A stretch of DNA of 64,000 bases from Comamonas odontotermitis (GTDB taxonomy: Bacteria; Pseudomonadota; Gammaproteobacteria; Burkholderiales; Burkholderiaceae_C), in contig NZ_CP083452.1 of assembly GCF_020080045.1 (NCBI RefSeq), positions 5,001 through 69,000 of the forward strand, read 5' to 3'. The translations under genes were made by a program, and so were the position numbers. The notes beneath the pieces were generated by a model. It did not search any database. It was given only the letters and a program-made list of their open reading frames with translations, and was not told where the DNA came from. Each line of letters starts with the position of its first letter. The first letter of the stretch is position 1. Shown piece after piece: positions 55,663 through 64,000 of this stretch.

Positions 55663-57348
55663 TCACTCCATCCAGCACATAAAGCTCTCGGCCTTGTTCA
55701 CATCACCCGTGCCCTTGTAGCGCGGCCAGAACGGGTATTCGCACAGGGGGCGGGTGCGGCCAGGCACGCCGCTCGCATCGGTCACCACAGGGTTTTCCGG
55801 TGGCTTGCCCGTCGTGCTCCAGTGGTCCAGCGCGGCCAGCGAGTCCCAGTTGGCGTTGAAGGTGGTGCTGACGGCGTGGCCATAGCCCGGCACTTCGTAG
55901 TAGCGCACAAACTGGCGCACCACCTGGCGGCCCATTTTGTTGATGACCCCGTCGAAATACTGCTCGGTTGCGCGGGTGCTGACCAGGGCATCCGCCGCGC
56001 CATGCGCCATCAGCACCTTGCCACCATGCTTGTTGAATGCCGTCAGGTCGGTGTTGTTGATGTCCTGCAACTGGGCGAGCTGGTTGATGCGCTCTGCCCA
56101 GGGGCCGGGGTTCTGCGGGTCGAGGGTGAGGCTGTTGAAGGCTGGGTCGCGCGTGACGAAATGGCGCACCCACTGGTCCCAGAACACCGCCCAGTACGGC
56201 GCGGTGAGCGGCGCGGGGCTTGCGGGGGGCGTGGTGTTCATGGCCAGCAGGTTCACCGTGGGTTGCAGCGGGCTCGTGCCTTCCTCGCCCAGTTCGGTGC
56301 CCCAGATGTTGAAGCCGGGGTACCGCGTCTCTCCGCTGCCCAGCTTGGCACCAAAGCGGATTTCGCTGTCATAGACCTTCAAGGCGGCAATCATGGCATC
56401 GCTCAGGCACTGGTCGCTCTCGTTGCCTCCGCTGGCACAGCGCAGTGGCTTGCCCTCGAACTGGGCCTTGGCGGGGTCGAACTGCGCGTTGCATGCGGGC
56501 ACATTGCTGATGATGCCGTCGACCACGCCGTCGAGTCCGTCGCACTGCGCAATGGCTACCTGGCGCAGCAGCTTGCGCTGTGCCAGGCTTGGGTAGGCGC
56601 CAGGCTGGGCAAAGGCGCGGCTGATGCGGCCAAACTGCAGATCCAGGCTGGCAGCGTTCCAGGCGGGGTACCAGGCGACGATGCCATCCCACTCCCTGGG
56701 CCATTTCTGGGCCACGGCCAGCGCCTCGCGGCCACCGGTGGAGCCGCCAATGAAATAGCGCTTGCTGGGCTTTTTGCCGTAAAAGCGGGTGATGAGGGCG
56801 TCGCCCACATCGCTCACCTTCTTGAGCGCGGCGCCCGAGAAATTGGCCACCGCCTCGTCATTCATGCCAAAGCTGCCGTCGCGGCTGCCTGCGGGGCCCG
56901 CCTGGTGGCCTGAATCACTGGCAAACACTGCGTAGCCTTGCGAGAGCAGCGGATACGGCCCTTGGCTTGCAGGCGCTGCCGGGTAGCTGAAGAGATTGGG
57001 CAGCGTGCCGTTGTAGCCGCCGCCGCCCAGCATCACGACCTTGCCGTTCCATTCCTGCGGCAGGATGAGCGCCATCTTGATGGCGGGCGCTGCAGGGTCA
57101 ACGGGGGCAATGCTCACATCGGCCCGCAAGGCTGCAGGGGGCTGCGGGCCCTTGGCCGGATCGGCGGCGGTGACGGCCTCGACCTTGGTAACCGTGGCGC
57201 CGCTGGTGGGCAGGCCGATCTTGTCGGCGGCAACCTGCTGGCCCGTCAGGGCGCTTGCATCAAAACGGACGGTGCTGCAGGCAGTCAGCGCGAGCGCCGC
57301 GCTGGCAACGGCCAGCAGGCGAAAAGCAGGGGATGGATGGTTGGACAC
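55663..57348 (-). CDS. Tannase/feruloyl-esterase-family lipoprotein hydrolase
   Basis: A 561-residue alpha/beta hydrolase with a lipobox (ALALTAC near 18-24). The catalytic Ser203 is in FIGGSTGGREAL, the Asp in HGAADALVSTR and the His in VPGYGHAVST. A lid domain with the Ca2+-type loop CDGLDGVVDGII (about 268-279) is present. The family includes tannases, feruloyl esterases and MHETase-like enzymes. Unlike these it lacks the Cys before the Ser (Gly201-Gly202) and the Cys after the His (Ala), so the usual CS-D-HC disulfide is absent. The substrate is an ester, probably aromatic. Confidence 0.87.
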   Translation of the reverse strand: MSNHPSPAFRLLAVASAALALTACSTVRFDASALTGQQVAADKIGLPTSGATVTKVEAVTAADPAKGPQPPAALRADVSIAPVDPAAPAIKMALILPQEWNGKVVMLGGGGYNGTLPNLFSYPAAPASQGPYPLLSQGYAVFASDSGHQAGPAGSRDGSFGMNDEAVANFSGAALKKVSDVGDALITRFYGKKPSKRYFIGGSTGGREALAVAQKWPREWDGIVAWYPAWNAASLDLQFGRISRAFAQPGAYPSLAQRKLLRQVAIAQCDGLDGVVDGIISNVPACNAQFDPAKAQFEGKPLRCASGGNESDQCLSDAMIAALKVYDSEIRFGAKLGSGETRYPGFNIWGTELGEEGTSPLQPTVNLLAMNTTPPASPAPLTAPYWAVFWDQWVRHFVTRDPAFNSLTLDPQNPGPWAERINQLAQLQDINNTDLTAFNKHGGKVLMAHGAADALVSTRATEQYFDGVINKMGRQVVRQFVRYYEVPGYGHAVSTTFNANWDSLAALDHWSTTGKPPENPVVTDASGVPGRTRPLCEYPFWPRYKGTGDVNKAESFMCWME

Positions 57349-57688
57349 GGGCGATTCCTGACTTGTTGTGTTGGTTCAGGGAGCCTCTGCAGAACCCTTG
57401 CCATCGTGATGGATGCGGATCGCCCGAGACCGCGCTCAGACTACGGAAGAGAATTTTGCAGAGGAGCCCCAGGTTCCCTAGATTCCCTAGGCTGTGGGCA
57501 GGGCTGCCCATGCACCATTGTGGAGTGGCGGGGAGCAGAATTCCACAGGGTTTGTCGTCCAGTCGTGTGCAGCCAACGCATAGGCTGTCCACATCGGGCG
57601 GCGAAATTGAATAAAAAAGAGCCACTGGCGCTTTATCCATCAGCGCCAGCAGCTCTCTTTTTGCGAGTGGTCTCGCGGTGCGGCAGTG
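57349..57688. other. Intergenic region with palindromic repeat
   Basis: About 340 bases between the tannase-family gene start and the amn stop. I see no gene in it. The last 75 bases hold a copy of the dispersed repeat (57613-57664). Confidence 0.6.
57613..57664 (-). repeat. Dispersed palindromic repeat, copy 9
   Basis: AAAAAAGAGCCACTGGCGCT...AGCGCCAGCAGCTCTCTTTTTGC; TGGCGCT pairs with AGCGCCA. It lies 25 bases past the amn stop, with T tracts suited to termination on the minus strand. Confidence 0.82.
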
Positions 57689-59173
57689 TTACTGGAATGC
57701 CACTTCCGCAAAGCTGCGCAGCTTGCGGCTGTGCAGGCGATCCACCCCGCCCGCTCGCAGGATATTGACTGCACGCAGGCCGATGCGCAGGTGCTGGTCC
57801 ACCCGCTCGCGGTAGAAGTGGTTGGCCATGCCGGGCAGCTTGATCTCGCCATGCAGCGGCTTGTCGCTCACGCACAGCAAGGTGCCGTAAGGCACGCGGA
57901 AGCGAAAGCCGTTGGCGGCGATGGTGGCGCTTTCCATGTCCAGCGCAACGGCGCGGCTCTGGCTGAAGCGGCGCTGCGGCGTGTTGTTGGGCAGCAGCTC
58001 CCAGTTGCGGTTGTCGGTGCTGGCCACGGTGCCGGTGCGCATGAAGCGCTTGAGGTCGGCCTCGGGCACCTGGGTCACATCGGCCACGGCCTGTTGCAGT
58101 GCCTGCTGGATCTCGGCCAGCGCAGGAATCGGCACCCACAGCGGCAGCTCTTCGTCGAGCACATGGTCTTCGCGCACATAGGCATGGGCCAGCACATAGT
58201 CGCCCAGCTGCTGGCTGTTGCGCAGGCCTGCGCAGTGGCCCAGCATCATCCAGGCGTGCGGGCGCAGCACGGCGATATGGTCGGTAATGGTTTTGGCATT
58301 GGCCGGGCCCACACCGATATTGACCATGGTGGTGCCCGACTGGTCGGCGCGCACCAGGTGGTAGGCGGGCATCTGCGGCAGGCGGGGCGGCGGGTTGCCC
58401 AGCGCATCGGCACTCTGGGCGGGCAGGCCCACGCGGCGCGTCACCACGTTGCCCGGCTCGATGAAGGCAATGAACTCGCTGTCCGGGTTCTCCATCTCGG
58501 CGCGGCCCAGGCGGATGAATTCGTCGATGTAGAACTGGTAGTTGGTGAACAGCACAAAGTTCTGGAACCACTCGGGCAGGGTGCCGGTGTAGTGGCGCAG
58601 GCGTTGCAGCGAATAATCCACCCGCGGCGCGGTAAAGAGCGACAGCGGCTGCGGATCGCCCGCCAGCGGCTCCCAGGTGCCATTGGCAATGCCGTCGTCC
58701 ATGGCGTGCAGATCAGGCAGGTCGAACACGTCGCGCATCAGCAGGCGCCGCTCGGCGCTCAACTGCCCTTCGATATGGTCGTTGTCGGCAAAGGAAAAAT
58801 GGATGGGAATGGGCTGGTTGCTGGTGCCCACTTCCAGCTCCACGCCATGGTTGGCGATCAGCAGGCGAAACTGCTCGGCGTAGTAATTGTCAAACAGGTC
58901 GGGCCGCGTCAGCGTGGTTTCGTAGTGGCCGGGGCCTTCCACGAAGCCGTAGGCGAGCTTGCTGTCGGCGCGTGCCACGGTGCGTGTGTGCAGGCGCACA
59001 AAGGGGTAGCAGGCGCGGTAAGGCGCTGCGGGTGTCTCGCCCGCCACGAAGCGCTGCATGGCCGAGCGCAGGAAATTGATCTGTTCAGCGTAGATCGCCT
59101 GCACCTGCGCCAGCGCGGCTTCCGCCGTGCGGTGGCTGGTCGGTGCGATAAAAGCAGGTTTGGTATGGGTCAT
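57689..59173 (-). CDS. amn: AMP nucleosidase
   Basis: A 494-residue cytoplasmic enzyme splitting AMP into adenine and ribose 5-phosphate, regulating AMP pools. The N-terminal Amn domain (about 1-170) is followed by a nucleoside-phosphorylase-like domain with TTMVNIGVGPANAKTITDHI, MLGHCAGLRN, RAVALDMESATIAANGFRFRVPYG and LPGMANHFYRERV. The ATG at 59173 (MTHTKPAFIAPTSHR) fits the family; about 50 upstream in-frame residues do not. Divergent from dbpA. Confidence 0.95.
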   Translation of the reverse strand: MTHTKPAFIAPTSHRTAEAALAQVQAIYAEQINFLRSAMQRFVAGETPAAPYRACYPFVRLHTRTVARADSKLAYGFVEGPGHYETTLTRPDLFDNYYAEQFRLLIANHGVELEVGTSNQPIPIHFSFADNDHIEGQLSAERRLLMRDVFDLPDLHAMDDGIANGTWEPLAGDPQPLSLFTAPRVDYSLQRLRHYTGTLPEWFQNFVLFTNYQFYIDEFIRLGRAEMENPDSEFIAFIEPGNVVTRRVGLPAQSADALGNPPPRLPQMPAYHLVRADQSGTTMVNIGVGPANAKTITDHIAVLRPHAWMMLGHCAGLRNSQQLGDYVLAHAYVREDHVLDEELPLWVPIPALAEIQQALQQAVADVTQVPEADLKRFMRTGTVASTDNRNWELLPNNTPQRRFSQSRAVALDMESATIAANGFRFRVPYGTLLCVSDKPLHGEIKLPGMANHFYRERVDQHLRIGLRAVNILRAGGVDRLHSRKLRSFAEVAFQ

Positions 59174-59304
59174 GCACCATTGTGCAACGACCCCGGGTGC
59201 CCCGCATGACAAAACGGTGGCATGGGTCGGGGCACCCGCTGGCAGATGCAGGGGTAAGCGCCAGTGGGCAGGTCTGAAAACCGCCCGCACGGGATAATTG
59301 GGGC

Positions 59305-60717
59305 ATGAATGCACCATCCAACACATCCGCCCATGCAGCGGATGCCACTTCTTTCAGCCAACTGCCGCTGGGCGCCACCATGCAGGCCAACCTGCAGCAG
59401 TTGGGCTACACGCAGATGACCGCCATCCAGGCCGCCAGCCTGCCGCTGGCGCTGCAGGGCAAGGACGTGATCGCCCAGGCCAGCACCGGCAGCGGCAAGA
59501 CGGCCGCCTTTGGCCTGGCGCTGCTGGCCCGCCTGAACCCCCGCTGGTTTGCCGTGCAGACCCTGGTGCTGTGCCCCACGCGTGAGCTGGCCGACCAGGT
59601 GGCCACCGAAATCCGGCGCCTCGCGCGGGCCGAGGAAAACATCAAGGTCGTTACCGTCTATGGCGGCGTGCCTTCCCGCAACCAGATTGCCAGCCTGGAA
59701 AACGGCGCCCACATCATCGTCGGCACGCCCGGCCGCGTGATGGACCTGATGGAGCGCGGCGCCATCGACCTGGCGGCGCTGAACACCCTGGTGCTGGACG
59801 AAGCCGACCGCATGCTGGACATGGGCTTCTACGCCGACATCGTGACCGTAGCCAGCCAGTGCCCGGCAGAACGCCAGACCCTGCTGTTCTCGGCCACCTA
59901 CCCCGAGGGCATCGCCCAGCTGGCCCAGCGCTTCATGCGCGACCCGCAGACGGTCAAGGTCGCATCGCAGCACAGCGCGCACAAGATCGCGCAGCGCTGG
60001 TACGAGGTGAGCGAAGGCGAGCGCCTGCATGCGGTCTCGCAGCTGCTGGCGCATTTCCGGCCCGAATCGTCCATTGCCTTCTGCAACACCAAGCAGCAGT
60101 GCCGCGATCTTGTGGACGTGCTGCAGGCGCAGGGCGTGAGCGCATTGGCCCTGTTTGGCGAACTGGAGCAGCGCGAGCGCGACGAAGTGCTGGTGCAGTT
60201 TGCCAACCGCAGCTGCAGCGTGCTGGTGGCCACCGACGTGGCCGCGCGCGGCCTCGACATCGCCAACCTCGAAGCGGTGATCAATGTCGACACCACCCCT
60301 GACCCCGAAGTGCATATCCACCGCATCGGCCGCACCGGCCGGGGCGATGCCGAAGGGCTGGCGCTGTCGCTCGCCAGCATGGACGAGATGGGCTCGGTCG
60401 GCAAGATCGAGCTGCTGCAGGGCCGCGAATCGGAGTGGCATCCGCTGTCGGAGCTGAAACCGGCGCCCGGCGAGCCCATGGTGCCTGCGATGCGCACCAT
60501 CCAGATCATCGGCGGCCGCAAGGAGAAAATCCGCGCGGGCGACGTGCTGGGCGCGATGACGCGCGACTTTGGCTACACCAAGGAGCAGATTGGCAAGATC
60601 AACGTCAACGACTTCTCCACCTACGTGGCCGTGGCGCGCGGCATTGCCCAGCAGGCCGTGAACAAACTCAACAGTGGCCGCGTCAAAGGCAAGAGCGTGA
60701 AGGCGCGTTTGTTGTAA
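59305..60717 (+). CDS. dbpA: ATP-dependent RNA helicase DbpA
   Basis: A 470-residue DEAD-box helicase. Motifs: Q motif near 34-42, GSGKT in QASTGSGKTAAFG (about 58-70), PTRELADQ, TPGRVMD, DEAD (VLDEADRMLD), SAT, ATDVAARGLD and HRIGRTGR. A C-terminal RNA-recognition domain (about 395-465: RTIQIIGGRKEKIRAGDVLGAM) marks it as DbpA, which binds 23S hairpin 92 during 50S assembly. The dispersed repeat begins at its stop codon. Confidence 0.94.
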   Translation: MNAPSNTSAHAADATSFSQLPLGATMQANLQQLGYTQMTAIQAASLPLALQGKDVIAQASTGSGKTAAFGLALLARLNPRWFAVQTLVLCPTRELADQVATEIRRLARAEENIKVVTVYGGVPSRNQIASLENGAHIIVGTPGRVMDLMERGAIDLAALNTLVLDEADRMLDMGFYADIVTVASQCPAERQTLLFSATYPEGIAQLAQRFMRDPQTVKVASQHSAHKIAQRWYEVSEGERLHAVSQLLAHFRPESSIAFCNTKQQCRDLVDVLQAQGVSALALFGELEQRERDEVLVQFANRSCSVLVATDVAARGLDIANLEAVINVDTTPDPEVHIHRIGRTGRGDAEGLALSLASMDEMGSVGKIELLQGRESEWHPLSELKPAPGEPMVPAMRTIQIIGGRKEKIRAGDVLGAMTRDFGYTKEQIGKINVNDFSTYVAVARGIAQQAVNKLNSGRVKGKSVKARLL

Positions 60718-60766
60718 ATTAGCTGCTGGCGCTTACCCCACAAGCGCGAATAGCTATCATTTTTAA
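60715..60766 (+). repeat. Dispersed palindromic repeat, copy 10
   Basis: TAAATTAGCTGCTGGCGCTT-acccca-AAGCGC, then AATAGCTATCATTTTT. It starts at the dbpA stop codon and runs into the start of the cation-efflux gene, so it supplies that gene's leader. Confidence 0.82.
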
Positions 60767-61695
60767 TGACCGACACCACGCCATCCCGCTGGACCACGCC
60801 CGAGAACCTGCTGCGCATCTCGGTCGTCGTGGCCATTGCCACCATCGCGTTCAAAACCGTGGCCTGGGCCGTCAGCGGCTCCGTCGGCCTGCTGTCCGAT
60901 GCGCTGGAATCGCTCGTCAACCTGGTGGGCGCGCTGTTCGCGCTGGGCATGGTCACCATCGCCAAGCGCCCGGCAGATGACGACCACCCCTACGGGCACA
61001 CCAAGGCCGAATACTTCTCGGCTGGCTTTGAAGGCCTGCTGATCTTCGGCGCGGCCATGGCAATCCTGTGGGCATCTGTCGACCGGCTGCTGCACCCGCA
61101 GCCGCTCGAACAGCTGGGCTGGGGCCTGGTGCTCTCGCTCATCAGCACCGCGCTCAACGGCGGCCTGGCCATGGTCATGCTGCGCGCCGCGCGGCAGCAC
61201 CGCTCTGCCGCGCTGGAGGGCGATGGCCGCCACCTGCTGACCGACGTATGGACATCCGTTGGCGTGGTGCTGGGCCTGCTGCTGGCCATGTGGACCGGCT
61301 GGCACTGGCTGGACGCCGTGCTGGGCATTGCCGTGGCGCTGCACATTCTCAAGGAAGGCGGCAAGCTGGTGTGGACCTCTTCGCAAGGCCTGATGGACGA
61401 AGCCATCGACGCCGACACCCTGGCCACCATTGATGCCTGCGTGCGCCGGTTTGAAGCTGAGAGGGGCGGCGCCGTGCACAGCGACAGGCTCAACACACGC
61501 CGCGCCGGTGCGCTCAATTTTGTCGACCTGCACCTGCACATGCCCGGCGACTGGAGCCTGGCCCACGCCACCCGCCTGCGCATGGAGCTCGAAGCAGCCC
61601 TGCTGCGCGACGTACCCAATGCCCGCATCACCGTCGAAGTACTGCCCATTGGCGTACAGACGCAGAGCGAGGTTGCGGAAAAAAACATGCCTTAG
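60766..61695 (+). CDS. Cation diffusion facilitator (CDF) efflux protein
   Basis: A 309-residue inner-membrane protein with six helices. Metal-site motifs are SVGLLSDALESLVN (helix II, Ser/Asp) and DGRHLLTDVWTSVGVV (helix V, HxxxD). The C-terminal cytoplasmic metal-binding domain (about 210-300) has HLHMPGDWSLAHATRLR. The SD/HD residues suggest Zn2+ or Fe2+/Co2+ export by proton antiport; the metal is uncertain. The leader consists of the palindromic repeat and no Shine-Dalgarno is visible. Another repeat copy begins at its stop. Confidence 0.92.
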   Translation: MTDTTPSRWTTPENLLRISVVVAIATIAFKTVAWAVSGSVGLLSDALESLVNLVGALFALGMVTIAKRPADDDHPYGHTKAEYFSAGFEGLLIFGAAMAILWASVDRLLHPQPLEQLGWGLVLSLISTALNGGLAMVMLRAARQHRSAALEGDGRHLLTDVWTSVGVVLGLLLAMWTGWHWLDAVLGIAVALHILKEGGKLVWTSSQGLMDEAIDADTLATIDACVRRFEAERGGAVHSDRLNTRRAGALNFVDLHLHMPGDWSLAHATRLRMELEAALLRDVPNARITVEVLPIGVQTQSEVAEKNMP

Positions 61696-61734
61696 CGCTT
61701 ACTGTGTAAGCGCTATAAGCTATCAATAACAGAG
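61692..61734 (+). repeat. Dispersed palindromic repeat, copy 11
   Basis: A perfect 10-3-10 stem TAGCGCTTAC-TGT-GTAAGCGCTA, followed by TAAGCTATCAATAAC. The TAG opening the stem is the stop codon of the cation-efflux gene. Confidence 0.85.
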
Positions 61735-61816
61735 CATTCGATTAAAGCAGATTGAAGCAGAAAGCTGCGCATACCTTGTAGTGCGCAGATCGCACGCTCT
61801 TGCCAGAGGAGTTGGA

Positions 61817-62311
61817 ATGATCAGCGTATTGCAGCGCGTGCGCGAGGCGCGCGTCGAAGTCGATGGTGAAGTGATCGGCCAGATAGGCCAGGGCCTGCTG
61901 GCCCTGGTATGCGCGGAAAAAGGCGATACCGAAGCGGAGGCCGACAAACTGCTGGCCAAGATGCTCAAACTGCGCATCTTTCAGGACGAGGCCGGCAAGA
62001 TGAACAAAAGCGTGCAGGATGTGGCAGGCGGCCTGCTCATCGTGAGCCAGTTCACCCTGGCCGCCGACACCAGCGGCGGCAACCGCCCGAGCTTCACCAA
62101 CGCAGCGCCGCCCGCCGAAGGAGAGCGCCTGTACAACTACGTGGTGGCCCAGGCCCGCGCTGCCCACCCGGTGGTCGCCACAGGCCGCTTTGCGGCGGAT
62201 ATGAAGGTGTATCTGATGAACGACGGGCCGGTGACGATTCCGCTGCGGGTGGCGCCGGCTGCTGGGGGTGAGAAAAGGCGGTTGTTGGCCAGGAGCGGCC
62301 AGCCTTACTAG
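61817..62311 (+). CDS. dtd: D-aminoacyl-tRNA deacylase
   Basis: A 164-residue enzyme, usual Dtd length about 145 plus a short tail. It hydrolyses D-aminoacyl-tRNA and glycyl-tRNA-Ala mistakes. [24 protein letters not shown], the catalytic loop [17 protein letters not shown] (about 79-95) and the cross-subunit Gly-cis-Pro motif [10 protein letters not shown] (about 135-144) are all present. The start at 61817 has GGAGTTGGA upstream. Confidence 0.95.
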   Translation: MISVLQRVREARVEVDGEVIGQIGQGLLALVCAEKGDTEAEADKLLAKMLKLRIFQDEAGKMNKSVQDVAGGLLIVSQFTLAADTSGGNRPSFTNAAPPAEGERLYNYVVAQARAAHPVVATGRFAADMKVYLMNDGPVTIPLRVAPAAGGEKRRLLARSGQPY

Positions 62312-62606
62312 TGCAAGTCCCATCTTTTTGGAAGTGCTTTATCGGACCGAATGCAGATAGCTTTCAATGAAAATATATCGATTCTTACCGCTCACACACT
62401 TTCAATGTGAATTGCAACTTTTCCTACCTCTGCACCTTCAGTGCATTGCACTATGGCTACTTGAAACAAGTGATGCCGAAGCTTGGCGTACTTTTCTATA
62501 TATGCACTCTACTAGATCTATCGCAATTATCGGTGCCAAAAAATACTGCCACTACTTTACAAGCAATGTATCCTATTGAGCTCTTGTGCTAATTCTTAGG
62601 AAAAAT
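62312..62606. other. AT-rich intergenic region
   Basis: About 295 bases, clearly more AT-rich than dtd and the preceding genes. Two short open frames (61-70 codons) have no ribosome site or recognisable sequence and I do not accept them. Presumably it holds the promoter of the next gene. Confidence 0.5.
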
Positions 62607-63620
62607 ATGCGCAGACGCGTGCAATTATCGAGTGATGCAGCTATCGTCAAAGGGAAAAAGAGCCGATATGTGAGTTCTCGGCCAATGGAACCGTCAAAGA
62701 AAGGAACCGGCTCGTGGCTGGCACAATGGGTATCTGCAGCTGCTTTGATGTCGATTCTTATCTCGGTCGTCGGGTATGGCGCGGTGATGGGAGTTGCGCA
62801 CAGATTCGGACAGAATCATGAAACAATGATCAGCTCCGGGCTGGATTTGATCACGATGGTTTGGCCGGCGGTATTAATGGTCGCCGTGTCATTGGGAAAA
62901 TTTTTATCTACCGATGTATTTTGGGATATTTTCCGCCAGACATTCGTTATTCCCTGTGCTACAGCTGCAGTCGTCTTTTGCTTGCTCATAGCGAGACTAC
63001 CTGAGGTTACCCGATTTATCAGATGGAGCCAACGCGCCAGAGCTTGGATCAACCCAAAAAATTCATTTGCCAAATCGGTAACGTTGGCTGCAACGGGCTC
63101 TGTATTGGCAGGATTTTTGAGTGGGGTAGCGCTTTTTCTTGGTGCTGTATTTATATGGGCAATCCTTACCTTGCTACTGTATTTGCCTCTATTAGGGTAT
63201 TTCATGGGGATTTCTTACGTCGATAAGAATGTGGTGCAGCCTACGCAATGTGAAACGCCTTCAAATCGTACAGTGCGCATGACGCTACGAGACAAGGGGC
63301 GCAATAGGGATGACGAGGGGGATGTCGTCCAAGCTGAATGTGTCTTGATTTCATCGCTGGATGCTGGCAAGCCTTTTTTCCGGGTGGGGCGAACGGTCTT
63401 GTCCTCTTCCAGTGCAATGCTATTGTGGAACCCGGAAACCGGAAATTCTTATAGAACGCCATTGGTGGGAATGGAAGTGAGTTCTGTTGGTGAGGCTGAT
63501 TTTCAACAAATTTCAGAATTGTTGGCGCAATACCCAACGTCTTGTTTGCAGCTTGTTGGTGACGCAAGACGGTTGGTTTTGAAGACAACCGGGGTCACTC
63601 CGGAGCAATGTAAGCGGTGA
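62607..63620 (+). CDS. Hypothetical membrane protein, low-GC
   Basis: A 337-residue protein I do not recognise. The start at 62607 (MRRRVQLSSDAAIVKGKK) has AGGAAA upstream; an in-frame GTG seven codons earlier is possible. Basic N-terminus, then hydrophobic helices at about 42-66, 80-98, 110-130 and 158-190. A soluble C-terminal half (about 205-337) contains cysteines near 214, 243, 317 and 335. Base use is more AT-rich than in its neighbours, suggesting recent acquisition. Partner genes are not evident. Confidence 0.7.
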   Translation: MRRRVQLSSDAAIVKGKKSRYVSSRPMEPSKKGTGSWLAQWVSAAALMSILISVVGYGAVMGVAHRFGQNHETMISSGLDLITMVWPAVLMVAVSLGKFLSTDVFWDIFRQTFVIPCATAAVVFCLLIARLPEVTRFIRWSQRARAWINPKNSFAKSVTLAATGSVLAGFLSGVALFLGAVFIWAILTLLLYLPLLGYFMGISYVDKNVVQPTQCETPSNRTVRMTLRDKGRNRDDEGDVVQAECVLISSLDAGKPFFRVGRTVLSSSSAMLLWNPETGNSYRTPLVGMEVSSVGEADFQQISELLAQYPTSCLQLVGDARRLVLKTTGVTPEQCKR

Positions 63621-63735
63621 TATACGCAATGGCGAATATTTCACTTCGCCTTGCCTAACGAAGCGCCAAATTTCAACAAAAGCACATCTATGCTTCAGCG
63701 TCCTCAATAGGACGTAAGACGCACTATATCTACAC

Positions 63736-63999
63736 TCAATCCAACTGCCCCAACCCCACCGCATTGCCATGGCGGTCGCGTAAGCGGACCATGGTGCCTC
63801 CACGGTTCATCAGCGGCTTGCTCAGGAACTGGTGCCACACCCATGCGCCTTTTTCTCCCGGCTGCCCGCAGCTCGCATCGACGCCCTTGCGGTTGGTGAT
63901 GGGTGTGCAGACCACCAGGCCGTCTGCCGACGTCACGGTGTCGCCATCTGCGCGGGTGAGGGTGATGGTTTTCTGAACGACCGGCAGGAACCACTGCCC
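63736..63999 (-). CDS. Unrecognised protein, C-terminal part, cut by window edge
   Basis: The open frame runs from the window edge to a TGA at 63736, giving at least 87 residues. The visible part ends ADGDTVTSADGLVVCTPITN... and ...NRGGTMVRLRDRHGNAVGLGQLD. It has two cysteines that could pair. The start lies beyond the window; the GTG at 63936 is unlikely to be the real start because the frame and sensible codon use continue upstream. I cannot name the family. Confidence 0.6.
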   Translation of the reverse strand, partial: GQWFLPVVQKTITLTRADGDTVTSADGLVVCTPITNRKGVDASCGQPGEKGAWVWHQFLSKPLMNRGGTMVRLRDRHGNAVGLGQLD

Positions 64000-64000
64000 C

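Noticed and set aside
62367..62592. Two short plus-strand frames (70 and 61 codons) before the hypothetical membrane protein
   Set aside because: They overlap each other in different frames, lie in AT-rich non-coding DNA and have no Shine-Dalgarno.

Overview
The window is chromosomal DNA of a betaproteobacterium of the family Comamonadaceae, most likely Comamonas or a close relative. The evidence is the rRNA sequences, the Bug-type solute-binding proteins, the IPTL-CTERM-type protein, the gene content and a dispersed palindromic repeat that I associate with this family. The species cannot be fixed from the sequence alone. I see no prophage, insertion sequence, CRISPR array or defence island.

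Layout. 1-4436 is the 3' part of an rRNA operon (partial 16S, tRNA-Ile, tRNA-Ala, 23S, 5S, terminator). 4519-9398 holds sstT, a YafJ-type amidotransferase, an MFS exporter, a CWC protein and a DHH phosphoesterase. 9456-24792 is a two-armed cluster for oxidative uronate and aldarate use around a GntR/FadR regulator: uronate dehydrogenase, lactonase, a TRAP transporter and galactarate dehydratase on one side; 2-ketoglutarate semialdehyde dehydrogenase, glucarate dehydratase, a 2-hydroxyacid dehydrogenase, KDG dehydratase and a Bug protein on the other. Together they can turn glucuronate and galacturonate into 2-oxoglutarate.

24868-29395 is an iron island: a ChaN-like lipoprotein, a TonB siderophore receptor behind a Fur box, and a PepSY reductase-like protein. 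29512-31254 is a CsgG/DUF4810/DUF799 lipoprotein operon. Next come malate synthase G and two nearly identical stand-alone Roadblock/LC7 genes. The first Roadblock gene lies behind helically phased TGATCA motifs. A soluble histidine kinase/response regulator pair follows.

37480-46089 carries core functions: LysR, argS, a SPOR protein, dsbA, lptA-lptB, rpoN and a glutaredoxin-like protein. 46195-57348 is mixed: lpxO-like, TPR protein, csaA, an SMR exporter, ohr-ohrR with its operator, an HpaI-like aldolase, 3-hydroxybutyryl-CoA dehydrogenase, purT, a glycine-rich CTERM protein and a tannase-family hydrolase. 57689-64000 has amn, dbpA, a cation efflux protein, dtd, an unrecognised membrane protein and a gene cut by the window edge.

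Two repeat families cross the window. One is a short palindrome (about 10 copies) sitting just after stop codons. The other is a larger element with 19-bp terminal inverted repeats, present as a 268-bp copy and a 72-bp deletion derivative.
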